DNA from: Hyphococcus sp.
Lineage (GTDB): Bacteria > Pseudomonadota > Alphaproteobacteria > Caulobacterales > Parvularculaceae
Length of the DNA: 64,000 nucleotides
Assembly (NCBI GenBank): GCA_013002535.1
Contig: JABDJK010000116.1
Span: 62,001 to 126,000, forward strand
Direction: 5' to 3'
Shown here: positions 36,896 through 46,386 of the stretch, piece after piece
Position numbering within the stretch: position 1 is the first letter of the stretch
Layout of the letters: each line of letters starts with the position of its first letter
Translations under genes and position numbers: made by a program
The notes under the pieces: generated by a model
Seen by the model: the letters and a program-made list of their open reading frames with translations, nothing else
Told to the model about the DNA's origin: nothing
The model's database searches: none

Positions 36896-38437
36896 TTAGC
36901 GTTTGCGTAATTCAGTTTTAAGAATCTTTCCCGATGCGTTACGCGGCAGCATATCAATGAATTCGACCTCACGCGGCAGTTTGAATTTCGCGATCTTGTC
37001 AGAAAGAAAATTCACCACATCGTCCGAAGACAGATCTTCGCCGACGCGCTTAACAACGAACGCCTTTACAAGCTCACCCCATTTTTCATCCGGGACGCCG
37101 ATAACGGCCGATTCAAGAATGGATGCGTGATCAGAAAGCGCATTTTCAATTTCTGCAGGGTAAATATTCTCACCGCCGGAAATGATCATGTCTTTGACGC
37201 GATCACAAACGTACAAGAATCCATTCTCGTCGAAATATCCCGCATCGCCGGTTCTATACCAACCTTCGACGACGGTTTCTGCGGTAGCGTCGGGGCGACG
37301 CCAATATTCATCCAAAAGTGCGCCTGATCGCATGCGAATTTCGCCGGTTTCACCCACGGGCAAGTCTTTGCCGTTTTCCGGATCGCAGACCTTTACGTCG
37401 ATACCTGACCAAGGCTGCCCAGCGGAAACCCGTTGCGGCAACCCGGGCGCATGATCTTCGTGCCGGAGGCGCGTTACGGCCCCGCAATTTTCAGTGGCGC
37501 CGTAAAACTGTGTGAAGTCCGCGTTCGGCATCGCCGACATGGCGGCGTCAAGCAGCGCTTCAGGCATCGGCGCTGCGCCATATGATACGTTTGCGAAACT
37601 GGAAACTGGCGCCTGCATTTGTTTGGCGGCTTCCAGGACCATCATGATCATTGCAGGGACGAAAAATGAATTTAACGGCGCCGGGCCTTGCGCCTCTTTG
37701 ACAATCGCAACCGGATCAAACTGGCGGAGTTGTATGATTGGCATCGACCGGGCGATCGCCATCAATCCAAAATTGACGCCAGCGACATGAAAGTGCGGTA
37801 ACGCATGCAGCGCGCACTCATCAGCAGACTTCGGATTTACGGCGCCATCCGCAATATTAATATCCCCGCTGTTTTTATATGCGCGGTTCGACAAGACAAC
37901 ACCTTTTGGCAAACCAGTCGTCCCGCTCGTGTATAATTGCACGAAAATATCATCGAGCGTCGGCTCATCGTCCGGCTCATCAGTCGCCTGAACAGCGACA
38001 AGGTCGTCAAATGACCCCTCGCCTGTTTCCAGAAAAAGTGTTTGTGGCAGGTTCGTCCCGGATTGCTCCTGGAGCGGCGCAACAAATTCTTTTTCACCAA
38101 TGAATATTTTCGCTTGGGCGTCGCCCAGAATTTGTGCAATTTCCGCTGGCGCAAGCCGCCAGTTGATCGGCGTTAAAACTGCGCCAATCTTTGCAGCTCC
38201 AAAGATCGTATCCCAAAAAAGCCCGAGGTTTCGGGCGAGCCACGCTACCCGGTCGCCTTGCTCGACGCCGAGGCTTTTCAATGCCGCCGCAGTCTGATTG
38301 GAGCGATCATTCATCTGTTTATACGTGTATTCGGCGCCCTCAAATTTGAGGCCCACAATGTTAGGGCGCAACCTCGCTTGTTCGCGTAAGAGATCAGCCA
38401 TTAGCTGGGGATTAACAGCATCAACGGTGTAAGACAT
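36896..38437 (-). CDS. Fatty-acid/acyl-CoA synthetase (AMP-binding)
   Basis: 513 residues, ANL superfamily. P-loop A3 is LYTSGTTGLPKGVV, A5 is FYGATENCG, A8 is RTGDAGYFDENGFLYVCDRVKDMI and the adenylation lysine is in LPRNASGKILKTELRKR. It activates a carboxylic acid as CoA thioester; chain length cannot be told. GGAGGTCC ribosome-binding site precedes the ATG. It is divergent from the nitronate monooxygenase gene. Confidence 0.92.
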   Translation of the reverse strand: MSYTVDAVNPQLMADLLREQARLRPNIVGLKFEGAEYTYKQMNDRSNQTAAALKSLGVEQGDRVAWLARNLGLFWDTIFGAAKIGAVLTPINWRLAPAEIAQILGDAQAKIFIGEKEFVAPLQEQSGTNLPQTLFLETGEGSFDDLVAVQATDEPDDEPTLDDIFVQLYTSGTTGLPKGVVLSNRAYKNSGDINIADGAVNPKSADECALHALPHFHVAGVNFGLMAIARSMPIIQLRQFDPVAIVKEAQGPAPLNSFFVPAMIMMVLEAAKQMQAPVSSFANVSYGAAPMPEALLDAAMSAMPNADFTQFYGATENCGAVTRLRHEDHAPGLPQRVSAGQPWSGIDVKVCDPENGKDLPVGETGEIRMRSGALLDEYWRRPDATAETVVEGWYRTGDAGYFDENGFLYVCDRVKDMIISGGENIYPAEIENALSDHASILESAVIGVPDEKWGELVKAFVVKRVGEDLSSDDVVNFLSDKIAKFKLPREVEFIDMLPRNASGKILKTELRKR

Positions 38438-38564
38438 TGGACCTCCAAATTATGTGAGAGGACTTTTGCGCACTTGGAGCCCAAATTCAATCTTGACTGC
38501 ACGGCGTTGTTGCATGGGGCGGCGTTTCGCCGATACTTTCGCGATCGAATTGATGGAGAATTTT

Positions 38565-39527
38565 ATGCCGACGATCGCCGAAATCAAATCCCGCATGCGC
38601 CTGCCGATCATCGGGTCGCCGATGTTTATCGTATCCAATCCAGACCTTGTTATAGCGCAATGTAAGGCCGGGATTGTCGGCTCATTCCCGTCGCTCAACG
38701 CACGTCCTGCGGAAGCCCTTGACGTATGGCTGGTGAAGATCAAGGACGAGTTAGCCCGCCACGACGATGAAAATCCGGATCGGCCATCGGCGCCTTTTGC
38801 GGTCAATCAGATCGTTCACCGATCCAATGATCGCCTGATGCACGACATGGAAGCGTGCGTAAAACACGAAGTCCCCATAGTGATTTGTTCGCTCGGCGCG
38901 CGCGAAGATGTTTATGAGGCGGTTCATTCCTATGGCGGCATCGTGCTCCATGATGTCATCAATGATTTCTTTGCCAAAAAAGCGGTCTCCAAGGGCGCAG
39001 ACGGATTGATTCCCGTTGCGGCAGGCGCCGGCGGGCATGCCGGTGTTACATCGCCATTCGCACTCATTCAGGAAATTCGTGAATGGTTCGATGGCCCTAT
39101 CGCCCTTTCGGGATCTATCGCGACCGGCAGCGCCGTTCTGGCGGCGCAGGCCATGGGCGCTGATTTTGGCTATATCGGGTCTGCATTTATTTCCGTCAAA
39201 GAGGCAAACGCGTCAGAAGAATACAAACAAGCAATCGTCGATAACCGCGCTGAAGATATTGTGTACACGAACCTCTTCACCGGCGTTCACGGCAATTATC
39301 TGCGGCCTTCAATCAAAGCCGCCGGACTGGACCCGGACAATCTGCCGGAAAGTGATCCCTCTAAAATGAATTTCGGGTCTGGCGGAAACACCGACAAAAA
39401 GGCGTGGAAAGATATCTGGGGCTGCGGTCAGGGCATTGGCGCAATCGACAAGCTGATGACGACGGCGGAATATGTCGATCAACTGGAAACAGAATATCTG
39501 GCGGCGAAGGAAAAAATATGCGGGTGA
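38565..39527 (+). CDS. Nitronate monooxygenase-type FMN oxidoreductase
   Basis: 320 residues from MPTIAEIKSR, seven bases after GGAG; an in-frame ATG four codons earlier and a longer frame from 38454 were considered. The FMN barrel motifs of the 2-nitropropane dioxygenase family are visible: LPIIGSPMFIVSNPDL, VAAGAGGHAGVTSPFA and GSIATGSAVLAAQAMGADFGYIGSAFI. It would oxidise alkyl nitronates or a related substrate. The neighbouring acyl-CoA ligase suggests lipid catabolism instead, but nothing proves this. Confidence 0.85.
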   Translation: MPTIAEIKSRMRLPIIGSPMFIVSNPDLVIAQCKAGIVGSFPSLNARPAEALDVWLVKIKDELARHDDENPDRPSAPFAVNQIVHRSNDRLMHDMEACVKHEVPIVICSLGAREDVYEAVHSYGGIVLHDVINDFFAKKAVSKGADGLIPVAAGAGGHAGVTSPFALIQEIREWFDGPIALSGSIATGSAVLAAQAMGADFGYIGSAFISVKEANASEEYKQAIVDNRAEDIVYTNLFTGVHGNYLRPSIKAAGLDPDNLPESDPSKMNFGSGGNTDKKAWKDIWGCGQGIGAIDKLMTTAEYVDQLETEYLAAKEKICG

Positions 39528-39555
39528 CGCGGTGAACTAAGAAACGCTCTACTCA

Positions 39556-39975
39556 GTGATCAATCTTGGCGTCATGCCAGCCTGGACGTTGCTGGCATTG
39601 GCGCCGCGCGCGGCAATCACTCAAAAACTGGTTCACAGTTTCGCGTACCCGTTCTTTGATGGCCTCCTTTATTTCGGGCTTCTCTTCACGGCGCTGGTGT
39701 TTATGCCTGGCTCAGGCAACGCCGGCATGAGATCGCTGAGCGGCGTCATTACTATTTTCTCGCGTCCAAAAGGCATCCTCACCGGCTGGACACATTACCT
39801 CGTCTTCGATTTATTCGTCGGCGTATGGATTTCACGAGACGCGATTGCGCGCGGCGCAAAGCACTGGATTATCGTCCCGTGCCTGTTCTTCACGCTGATG
39901 TTCGGACCAATCGGGCTTTTTCTTTATTGGGTCGTCCGGCTTGCAATGAACAAAGGCGATCTTACTTTGGAATAA
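39556..39975 (+). CDS. ABA4-like (DUF4281) membrane protein, shortened N-terminus
   Basis: 139 residues from the GTG at 39556, four membrane helices. Family blocks: VINLGVMPAWTLLALAPR, GLLYFGLLFTALV, GWTHYLVFDLFVGVWISRDA and GPIGLFLYWVVRL. An upstream GTG at 39532 in the same frame reads MN, then TAA at 39538-39540, then ETLYSVINLG, which looks like the original start with a Leu codon (TTA) changed to TAA. The present gene may still be expressed from 39556. Relatives act near carotenoid metabolism in plants; bacterial role unknown. Confidence 0.72.
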   Translation: MINLGVMPAWTLLALAPRAAITQKLVHSFAYPFFDGLLYFGLLFTALVFMPGSGNAGMRSLSGVITIFSRPKGILTGWTHYLVFDLFVGVWISRDAIARGAKHWIIVPCLFFTLMFGPIGLFLYWVVRLAMNKGDLTLE

Positions 39976-40001
39976 CATTCCCCCTCAACACCGGATGCTA
40001 C

Positions 40002-40478
40002 ATGAAATACCTTATCCTCCTCGCCGCATTTTTGACGGTTGCCGCATGCGGTAAAAGCGAAAACGAAATTGGTGAAATCAAGAATGATTTCGCCGGCAAT
40101 GAAATCAAGATCGATGCGCTGGCTGATCCGAAGGTCGCTGGCGTCACCTGTCACCTCACCCATTTTGATCGCGGCTTCTGGGACCGTGTCGCCAAGGGCA
40201 ATTGGTTTGAGGATCCCTCTAATGCGTCCATCGCCTGCCGAAAGACAGGACCAATTGCAATAGGCGACATTGACCTCGACAAAAACGGCGAGGAAGTCTT
40301 TTCCCAAAAAATGAGCCTTGTTTTCAAAACGATTGCGGTGCGCCGCGTTTATGACGCGCAGAACACAACGCTGGTTTATGTCGTTTATTCGCGCCGCCCG
40401 ATTGAAGGGTCCGCGAAAATGGCGGTGTCGACGATTTCCCTCTACGGGGAAGATACGCAATTACCGGTAACAGAATAG
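40002..40478 (+). CDS. creA: CreA family lipoprotein
   Basis: 158 residues from the ATG at 40002; a longer frame upstream is antiparallel to nothing useful and lacks the signal. The signal ends at LTVAACGKS with C16 as lipidated Cys. The CreA block is GVTCHLTHFDRGFWDRVAKGNWFEDPSNASIACRK-type (two conserved Cys), then VFSQKMSLVFKTIAVRRVYD and LVYVVYSRRPIEGSAK. Function of the family is not established. It precedes pyk. Confidence 0.85.
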   Translation: MKYLILLAAFLTVAACGKSENEIGEIKNDFAGNEIKIDALADPKVAGVTCHLTHFDRGFWDRVAKGNWFEDPSNASIACRKTGPIAIGDIDLDKNGEEVFSQKMSLVFKTIAVRRVYDAQNTTLVYVVYSRRPIEGSAKMAVSTISLYGEDTQLPVTE

Positions 40479-40481
40479 CGC

Positions 40482-40494
40482 GGGAACGGTTCCC
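40482..40494. promoter_or_regulatory. Perfect short palindrome upstream of pyk
   Basis: GGGAACGGTTCCC, arms of six bases with one central base, lies 30 bases before the pyk start. It looks like an operator site for a dimeric regulator; which one is unknown. Confidence 0.35.
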
Positions 40495-40524
40495 AAAACC
40501 CGAAAACCGTCCTAGCGTTGAGAA

Positions 40525-41958
40525 ATGCGCAATCGCCTCGCCAAAATCGTCGCTACGATCGGCCCCGCCTCATCCTCACCGTCCATGTTGCGTCTGATCC
40601 ATAACGCCGGCGTCGATATTTATCGACTGAATATGAGCCATGGCCAGCATGACAAACTGGTCAAGGTCTACGCGGCGATCCGCGAAATTGAAGCCGAGAC
40701 CCGGACGCCGATAGCGGTTTTCGCCGATCTGCAGGGTCCGAAAATTCGTGTCGGTGATTTTAGCGATGGGTCCATCACGCTAAAATACGGCGCCGAATAC
40801 GCGCTCAAGTTGGCGTCCAGCAGCGACGACAACGGAGTGATTCCGATCCCGCACAAAGAACTGCTGTCGATTCTCGAAATCGGTGATATTTTGAAGCTTG
40901 ATGACGGAAAATTACAAGTAACCGTTTCGGCCGTTGACGGCGACATGATCAACGCTAAGGCCGACACGCCGGGCACATTATCGAGCCGCAAAGGCATCAA
41001 CGTTCCGGGCCGGGCGCTGCCCATATCTGCGCTGACAGACAAAGACCGTGAAGATTTAAAATTCGCACTTGATCTCGGCGTCGACTACATCGCGCTGTCT
41101 TTTGTGCAAAAGCCGCAGGACGTGATTGACGCCAAAGAGCTGATCAAAGGCCGGGCCGGCGTGATCGCAAAGATTGAAAAACCCTCCGCCGTTGAATTTC
41201 TCGACGACATCATTGCCGAAGCCGACGCGGTTATGGTGGCGCGCGGCGATCTCGGCGTTGAATGCGCGCCAGAAGATGTTCCCTTGCTTCAGCGCCGCAT
41301 CATTCGCGATTGCCGCGCCGGCGGCAAGCCAGTCATCGTCGCAACGCACATGCTGGAATCAATGGTTGAGTCCATAGCGCCAACGCGCGCCGAGGCGTCA
41401 GATGTTTCTACGGCAATCTATCAGGGCGCTGATGCGGTAATGTTGTCAGCGGAGACTGCTGTTGGACGTCATCCGCCAACCGCGGTCGCGATTATGGACC
41501 GCATTATTGGCGCAACGGAAAAGGACGATGAATCCGGCGGGTACAAAATCGCGCGTCACCAGGAAGAAGACTACACGACTGCGGACGCCATCACGCTGTC
41601 CGCCCGGCGCATTGCAGAGGTTCTCGATTGCAAACTCGCCGTTGCATACACAAAAACCGGCTCAACCGCCCGGCGCCTGTCTCGGGACCGGCCGCATTGC
41701 CCAGTGATCGCTCCTACGCCGGACGAGTCCGTTGCACGCAAACTCGCCCTCTATTGGGGCGTCCGGCCTGTCGTGACCGAAGACATTTCGCATTTCCACG
41801 AAATGAATGACAAGGCGGAATCTCTCGCGAAAATTAACGGCGCCGAGAAAGACGATCGCATTATCATTCTTGCCGGCTACCCTTTTGGGCGCCGCGGAAA
41901 GACCAATACGCTGAAAATCAGCCGGATTGGAGCGCTTGAGGATCAAGACGGAGATTGA
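40525..41958 (+). CDS. pyk: Pyruvate kinase
   Basis: 477 residues. It converts phosphoenolpyruvate and ADP to pyruvate and ATP. Motifs: RLAKIVATIGPAS at the start, RLNMSHGQHD, the active-site GVIAKIEKPSAVEFLDDIIAEADAVMVARGDLGVE region and the C-terminal domain with AYTKTGSTARRLSRDRP. The N-terminal metal and K+ sites appear intact. It is followed three bases later by the dienelactone hydrolase gene. Confidence 0.97.
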   Translation: MRNRLAKIVATIGPASSSPSMLRLIHNAGVDIYRLNMSHGQHDKLVKVYAAIREIEAETRTPIAVFADLQGPKIRVGDFSDGSITLKYGAEYALKLASSSDDNGVIPIPHKELLSILEIGDILKLDDGKLQVTVSAVDGDMINAKADTPGTLSSRKGINVPGRALPISALTDKDREDLKFALDLGVDYIALSFVQKPQDVIDAKELIKGRAGVIAKIEKPSAVEFLDDIIAEADAVMVARGDLGVECAPEDVPLLQRRIIRDCRAGGKPVIVATHMLESMVESIAPTRAEASDVSTAIYQGADAVMLSAETAVGRHPPTAVAIMDRIIGATEKDDESGGYKIARHQEEDYTTADAITLSARRIAEVLDCKLAVAYTKTGSTARRLSRDRPHCPVIAPTPDESVARKLALYWGVRPVVTEDISHFHEMNDKAESLAKINGAEKDDRIIILAGYPFGRRGKTNTLKISRIGALEDQDGD

Positions 41959-41961
41959 GCG

Positions 41962-42672
41962 ATGGCTATAGCGACGCGTCCGCTGGAATATGAAATCGAT
42001 GGAAACACCTACGAAGCGATTGTTGCTTCGGACGGCGCCGGTGAAAAGCCCGGCGTTCTTGTTTGCCACGCATGGGCCGGACGTTCGGATTTTGAAGTCG
42101 GCAAGGCAAAAGCGCTGGCGGAGCTGGGGTACACGGGCGTCGCAATCGATCTTTACGGCAAAGGCGTTCTCGGCTCCTCGGTCGAAGAAAACCAGGCGCT
42201 GATGACACCGTTCATGGATGACCGCACGATGCTGCAAGGTCGCCTCGGCACTATCGTTGAACTCGTGAAATGCCAACGAGAGGTTGACGCCGGCAAGGTG
42301 GCAATCATTGGATTTTGTTTCGGCGGGCTTTGCGCGCTCGATGCGGCCCGCTCAAACAACGAGGTTGCAGGCGTCGTTTCTTTCCACGGGTTGTTAGGCG
42401 CGCCAGGCAACACCGCAGACAAGATTAATGCAAAGATTCTCGCGCTGCACGGTTGGGACGATCCCATGGCGCCACCAGGCGACGTTATCGCCCTCGGGAA
42501 AGAACTCACCAATGCAAACGCTGACTGGCAACTGCATGGTTTTGGCGGCGTCTTGCACGCCTTTACGAACCCGGCGGCGAACGACGCTGACTTCGGTACG
42601 GTCTACAACGCTGATGCTGACCGGCGCTCCTGGATTGCGATGAAAAATTTTATGGCAGAGTCGTTTGAATAA
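41962..42672 (+). CDS. Dienelactone hydrolase family protein
   Basis: 236 residues, alpha/beta hydrolase. The Cys nucleophile is in GFCFGGLCALD, the Asp in LHGWDDPMAPPGD and the His in GVLHAFTNPAAND, the Cys-Asp-His triad of the family. N-terminal motif GVLVCHAWAGRSD. It starts three bases after pyk, so the two are co-transcribed. The true substrate is unknown. Confidence 0.88.
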   Translation: MAIATRPLEYEIDGNTYEAIVASDGAGEKPGVLVCHAWAGRSDFEVGKAKALAELGYTGVAIDLYGKGVLGSSVEENQALMTPFMDDRTMLQGRLGTIVELVKCQREVDAGKVAIIGFCFGGLCALDAARSNNEVAGVVSFHGLLGAPGNTADKINAKILALHGWDDPMAPPGDVIALGKELTNANADWQLHGFGGVLHAFTNPAANDADFGTVYNADADRRSWIAMKNFMAESFE

Positions 42673-42677
42673 CAGTT

Positions 42678-43082
42678 TCAACGCGCCGCCATCCGTACAC
42701 CCAAAATAGCTGCGCCCAGTTTCGTTGCAAGCGATAGCGACACAATGCCGATCATTTCTGCGATCACGCCCTCGCTTCCGAGGATAAGAAACTCCACCAG
42801 CGCATAGCTTGCAAATATCGCCAGCGCGAAGTGCATCGCGTCACGTCCCGGGCGACGTTTTCCGAAAATGTATGCAGCGACGAAAAATAGGATCACGCCA
42901 AAGACAACGCTCGACCACGGCGCAATGTCTTGGGCGGCGGCTTCATAAAAAGCAGCGTCATGCCCCGGCTCAATCAAATATGCATACACTGCGACAACGC
43001 CGAAGCTGATGGCGACATTCAGAACCATCACGATGATCGCAGTAACAAACGCTTTCACAAAATCAATTGGTCTCATTTCCAT
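42678..43082 (-). CDS. Four-helix membrane protein, unknown
   Basis: 134 residues with four hydrophobic segments at about 8-34, 57-73, 84-100 and 106-125 and a short basic loop KRRPGRDA between the second and third. No family recognised. It converges with the dienelactone hydrolase gene and is preceded by a 160-base gap before the DnaJ-like gene. The lack of overlap on the opposite strand and the regular helices argue it is real. Confidence 0.55.
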   Translation of the reverse strand: MEMRPIDFVKAFVTAIIVMVLNVAISFGVVAVYAYLIEPGHDAAFYEAAAQDIAPWSSVVFGVILFFVAAYIFGKRRPGRDAMHFALAIFASYALVEFLILGSEGVIAEMIGIVSLSLATKLGAAILGVRMAAR

Positions 43083-43243
43083 CTCTCCTTAAGCCCGTGC
43101 GCTTCGAGCGGCATTGCTTCGTCTGAACGCGCTTCAGCAAGGATTGCGACATTCAACAATGCGCTTGGAGCGGCCATGGCGCGACATTAATTCAATTCAG
43201 CGGAGATCGCTTGACGATTCTTGCGGTTTTAAATCCGCCGCGC

Positions 43244-43708
43244 CTATTCACCATCAAGTGATCGAAGCATCACCTCATGAGCTTCATTAATTTTCGCAGC
43301 GAGATAATCGGTGCCGCCTTTGTCCGGGTGGATTTGTGAAATCAGTTTCCGATAGGCAGCACGAACTTCGTTACCGTCTGCGTCGTCAGCGATGCCGAGA
43401 ATGGCGGCGGCTTCTTTAACGGTCATCGCGGTTTGCGTTGCCTTGGCTGGCGGGGCGGCGGGTTCGCCGTCGGCGATATGTTTATCGCGCCAGCTTTCAA
43501 TCGCCATGACGCCCCCGGCCGCAATCAAAACCATAAAAGCGATTGGCCAAAGTTTCGCGGCGAACAACGCGGCGGCCAGCCCCAGCAACACTATAAATTT
43601 TAATATGGTGAGGTTGTCGCCGCCGGCGCCCTCACCTTTCGCCACGCGCAATAACAACACCGCGGCGGCTGCGATTACGACGACCAAAGCGACAACGCCA
43701 AATGTCAT
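43244..43708 (-). CDS. Membrane-anchored DnaJ-domain protein
   Basis: 154 residues. Two N-terminal hydrophobic segments (about 2-22 and 36-70) and a C-terminal J domain with the HPD motif at 127-129 (QIHPDKGGTD). This N-anchored layout resembles mitochondrial Tim14/Pam18 and related alphaproteobacterial proteins. It would recruit DnaK at the membrane; a target is not known. It follows mipZ on the same strand, 42 bases apart. Confidence 0.82.
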   Translation of the reverse strand: MTFGVVALVVVIAAAAVLLLRVAKGEGAGGDNLTILKFIVLLGLAAALFAAKLWPIAFMVLIAAGGVMAIESWRDKHIADGEPAAPPAKATQTAMTVKEAAAILGIADDADGNEVRAAYRKLISQIHPDKGGTDYLAAKINEAHEVMLRSLDGE

Positions 43709-43749
43709 GGATAGACCGCCTTTTCATGCGGGCGGCGAATGGATATCGG

Positions 43750-44577
43750 CTACGCCGCCTTTTCCTGTTCCGACTGCTGCTGCGGCAGGTTCAATGCGGC
43801 CACTAGCGAGCGAATTTCGAGCCGCGCTGTCACATGGCTCATGGTCGATAGCCTAACAGGAGAATTCGGACCGCCCAAGTCCAGCAACGTAAGCCCCATA
43901 GGGAAGAGTTCGCGATAGATCACACGGTCTCCAAACCCGCGGGCCAACCGGAAACCTATCCGCGCCGCAAGGTCGTCGAGCTTTTCGCCCATGTTCTTTT
44001 TGTTGCGGGCATGAGTGGACGAAAGCCGGTTGCGCATCACGACCCAGTCGATGCCATTCGGATCGCCTGTCATGGCGCGTTGCTTGCGCGCATTCCAGAC
44101 CATTTCGCTATAGAGGCTGGGGCCCGCGACTTTGCCCGTTTCCGGGTCAAGACGTGCAAGCAAATCAAAATCGACAAAACTGTCGTTCAGCGGTGTAACA
44201 ATTGTGTCAGCATGCAAATGCGCGAGACGCGATAAATGTGTATTTGCGCCCGGACAATCGATGACGGCAAAATCGCAGCCTTCGAGTTTCTGCAACGCCG
44301 TTTTCAGATTTTCCGTTTCTTGCTCGCGAGACTCTTCACGGCTGTCGAGAGCGGACTCAGAAACATCCGTCACCAACGGAAACGGCAATTCTTTACCGTG
44401 GAGATAAGCAAATTTTTTGCGATTGTCGATGTAGCGCGAAAGGCTTCCCTGTCGCAAATCGAGATCAACAGCGCCGACCTTGTAACCGCTCTTCAGAAGC
44501 GCGACGACCAGATGCATCGCGGTCGTTGACTTGCCCGAACCGCCCTTTTCGTTACCCAAAACGATGACATGCGTCAT
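43750..44577 (-). CDS. mipZ: Division-site positioning ATPase MipZ
   Basis: 275 residues, ParA-type. The Walker A is NEKGGSGKSTT (KGGSGKST at 11-18), switch segments are VGAVDLDLRQGSLSRYIDNR and AVIDCPGANTHLSRLAH, and DSFVDFDLLARLDPETG followed by WVVMRNRLSSTHARN and FRLARGFGDRVIYRELFPMGLTLLDL match Caulobacter MipZ closely. MipZ forms a gradient from ParB-parS and inhibits FtsZ. It is divergent from the PapD-like gene. Confidence 0.93.
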   Translation of the reverse strand: MTHVIVLGNEKGGSGKSTTAMHLVVALLKSGYKVGAVDLDLRQGSLSRYIDNRKKFAYLHGKELPFPLVTDVSESALDSREESREQETENLKTALQKLEGCDFAVIDCPGANTHLSRLAHLHADTIVTPLNDSFVDFDLLARLDPETGKVAGPSLYSEMVWNARKQRAMTGDPNGIDWVVMRNRLSSTHARNKKNMGEKLDDLAARIGFRLARGFGDRVIYRELFPMGLTLLDLGGPNSPVRLSTMSHVTARLEIRSLVAALNLPQQQSEQEKAA

Positions 44578-44696
44578 AAAAACTGTCCACGAATCAACCG
44601 GATATCCGGCAATTTCACGATTTTTGCTTACCCCAGAGAAAGGTTCTTGCAGTTAAGTGCCTAGATTGACCGATTCTAGAGGGCAAAGCGAGCGTC

Positions 44697-45500
44697 ATGA
44701 GAGCTGTTTTTCTTGTCGTTTTCTGTATCGTTTTTGCTCCGATCTCAGCCCAGGCCGGGATGGAGCTCAGCCCTTTGCGCAATGTGTTGGACGCCGACAA
44801 CCGCTCCGCGACGTTTACCGTCTCAAATCCATCAGACCGCATCCTTCATGGGCGCGTATCGTGGATTGATTTGAGCGCGACTCCCTCAGGTTACAAGCCC
44901 GCGACGGTAGCAGCGCGACGAGCGTTGAGCGCCGCACCGTATTTCGTTGTCTCGCCGGCGTCATTCACCCTTAAGCCGGGTTCGCGCGTTAAAATAAAAG
45001 TCGCCATGCGCGAGGGCGCAAAGCCGCCGCCTGGCGAGCGGCGCTCTCACTTGCTCATCGAAACCGGCGCTGAGCGAACAATGATGCGCCGCGCCAGCAA
45101 CGAGGGCCTACAACTAGATATCGGGCTCGGCGTATCAGCGCCGGTCATACTGCGCGGGCGCGGGACCGCCAGCGCAAATATCGGCGGGACAAAATTGCTG
45201 CGTGACGCTGATGGCGTCCTTGAAATCGCAACGGAAATTCTGCCAACTGGCGCGCTATCGACTTATGGGCGGATGATCGTGGATTTTGCGCCGGCTGATG
45301 AACCCGGCATTCGCGAACGCCTGGCGCTCAGAAATAATGTCGCCGGATATCCTGACGCCGAACGCCGTGAGGTCATTATGCCGCTTGGATATTATTCCCT
45401 CGGCGCTGGCGAAATAATCATTCGCTATGAAGGCGCCAGTGAATTTGAAGGAAAATTATTCGAGGAGCGAAAATTTGACATCGCACCGCCCGCTGAATAA
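44697..45500 (+). CDS. PapD-like periplasmic chaperone domain protein
   Basis: 267 residues. Signal peptide at 1-20 (FVLFCIVFAPISAQA-type), then the immunoglobulin-like fold of fimbrial chaperones: MELSPLRNVLDADNRSATFTVSNPSDRILHGRVSWID and VVSPASFTLKPGSRVKIKVAMREG, the FxxxPxxxxLxPGxxQxIRV pattern. No usher or pilin genes are next to it. Role as orphan periplasmic chaperone is inferred. Confidence 0.75.
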   Translation: MRAVFLVVFCIVFAPISAQAGMELSPLRNVLDADNRSATFTVSNPSDRILHGRVSWIDLSATPSGYKPATVAARRALSAAPYFVVSPASFTLKPGSRVKIKVAMREGAKPPPGERRSHLLIETGAERTMMRRASNEGLQLDIGLGVSAPVILRGRGTASANIGGTKLLRDADGVLEIATEILPTGALSTYGRMIVDFAPADEPGIRERLALRNNVAGYPDAERREVIMPLGYYSLGAGEIIIRYEGASEFEGKLFEERKFDIAPPAE

Positions 45501-45505
45501 TTCCG

Positions 45506-46300
45506 CTATTGAGTGTTCGAGGCCAGCGACAAGCGCTCGCCCTCAAATCCGGAAACCGAGCAATATAGCGACTTCTTTTTAAGGCTTTGGCAAAGCGCCA
45601 TCGCTTTTCCCTGCGAGGAAAATCCGCCGCCAATGAGACGCATGAAGACGCCTTTTTCGGGAATATTCACTTGAACGACGCGCGGTTCCAAAAGCCCAAG
45701 CTCGTCGGGATTGTCGCGTTGAAGTTTGCGCCATCCCTCACGCGCTTCTTCGACTTTACGATAGGACGCAAGGTGAACGCCAAAAAGAACGCTTTGTGTT
45801 TCGATCTCGCCGTTCGCTTCGCTTTCGTAAACTTCTTCGGTTGAAGCAAACGTAGGCTGAACAAGGCGCGGCGCCTCTTCAACCGGCACGTCGGTATCGT
45901 CCATTTGCGGCGCAGCCGCATTTCCAACTGATCTCGATTCACGAATTGGCGGCGGCGGCGTTAGTGTTGGCGATAACTCAACGACTTGCCGGGGCCCGTT
46001 CGTTTGTTGTTGTGCTTGCAGGTCCGCAGGCGCATTTTCTTCAGTTGCGTTGCGCGCCAGCTTTTCGTTCTCGCGAGTCTTTTCAAGCAGCGTGGCAACG
46101 AGCCGTGCATTATCAGATTTGAGACGGGATACCTCGACCTCAAGAGCAGCGATGCGTTCCTGCGCCTCTGGTGAGGGCGCAGCCTCGGTAATTGCAGCGC
46201 TTTTCTCGCTGCCGCCCAATGAAGAACAAGCAGACGTTACAAGAATAGCTGAAATGATAAAAATCAGTCGGGCTGGCCGCACGTTCTGGAACTCCTCCAT
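45506..46300 (-). CDS. SPOR-like lipoprotein with coiled coil
   Basis: 264 residues from the ATG at 46300; ATG 46327 and a GTG at 46387 (TAGTG overlap with the upstream gene) are alternatives. Lipobox at LVTSACSS. A heptad-rich coiled coil covers about RIAALEVEVSRLKSDNARLV to KLARN, then a Pro/Gln-rich linker and a C-terminal SPOR-like domain (VLFGVHLASYRKVEEAREGWRKLQ and GVFMRLIGGGFSSQGKAMALC). SPOR binds denuded septal glycan, so it may act in cell division. Confidence 0.65.
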   Translation of the reverse strand: MEEFQNVRPARLIFIISAILVTSACSSLGGSEKSAAITEAAPSPEAQERIAALEVEVSRLKSDNARLVATLLEKTRENEKLARNATEENAPADLQAQQQTNGPRQVVELSPTLTPPPPIRESRSVGNAAAPQMDDTDVPVEEAPRLVQPTFASTEEVYESEANGEIETQSVLFGVHLASYRKVEEAREGWRKLQRDNPDELGLLEPRVVQVNIPEKGVFMRLIGGGFSSQGKAMALCQSLKKKSLYCSVSGFEGERLSLASNTQ

Positions 46301-46386
46301 TCTGGATATCAAAACCGATGTAATCATAGGCGTCTCTGCCGCGAAGGCCAATCCCGAATTTCCACATGATTGACGCGGTCTCGGCA

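Noticed and set aside
41662-42276. 204-codon frame on the minus strand
   Set aside because: Antisense to the end of pyk and start of the dienelactone hydrolase gene, both well supported.
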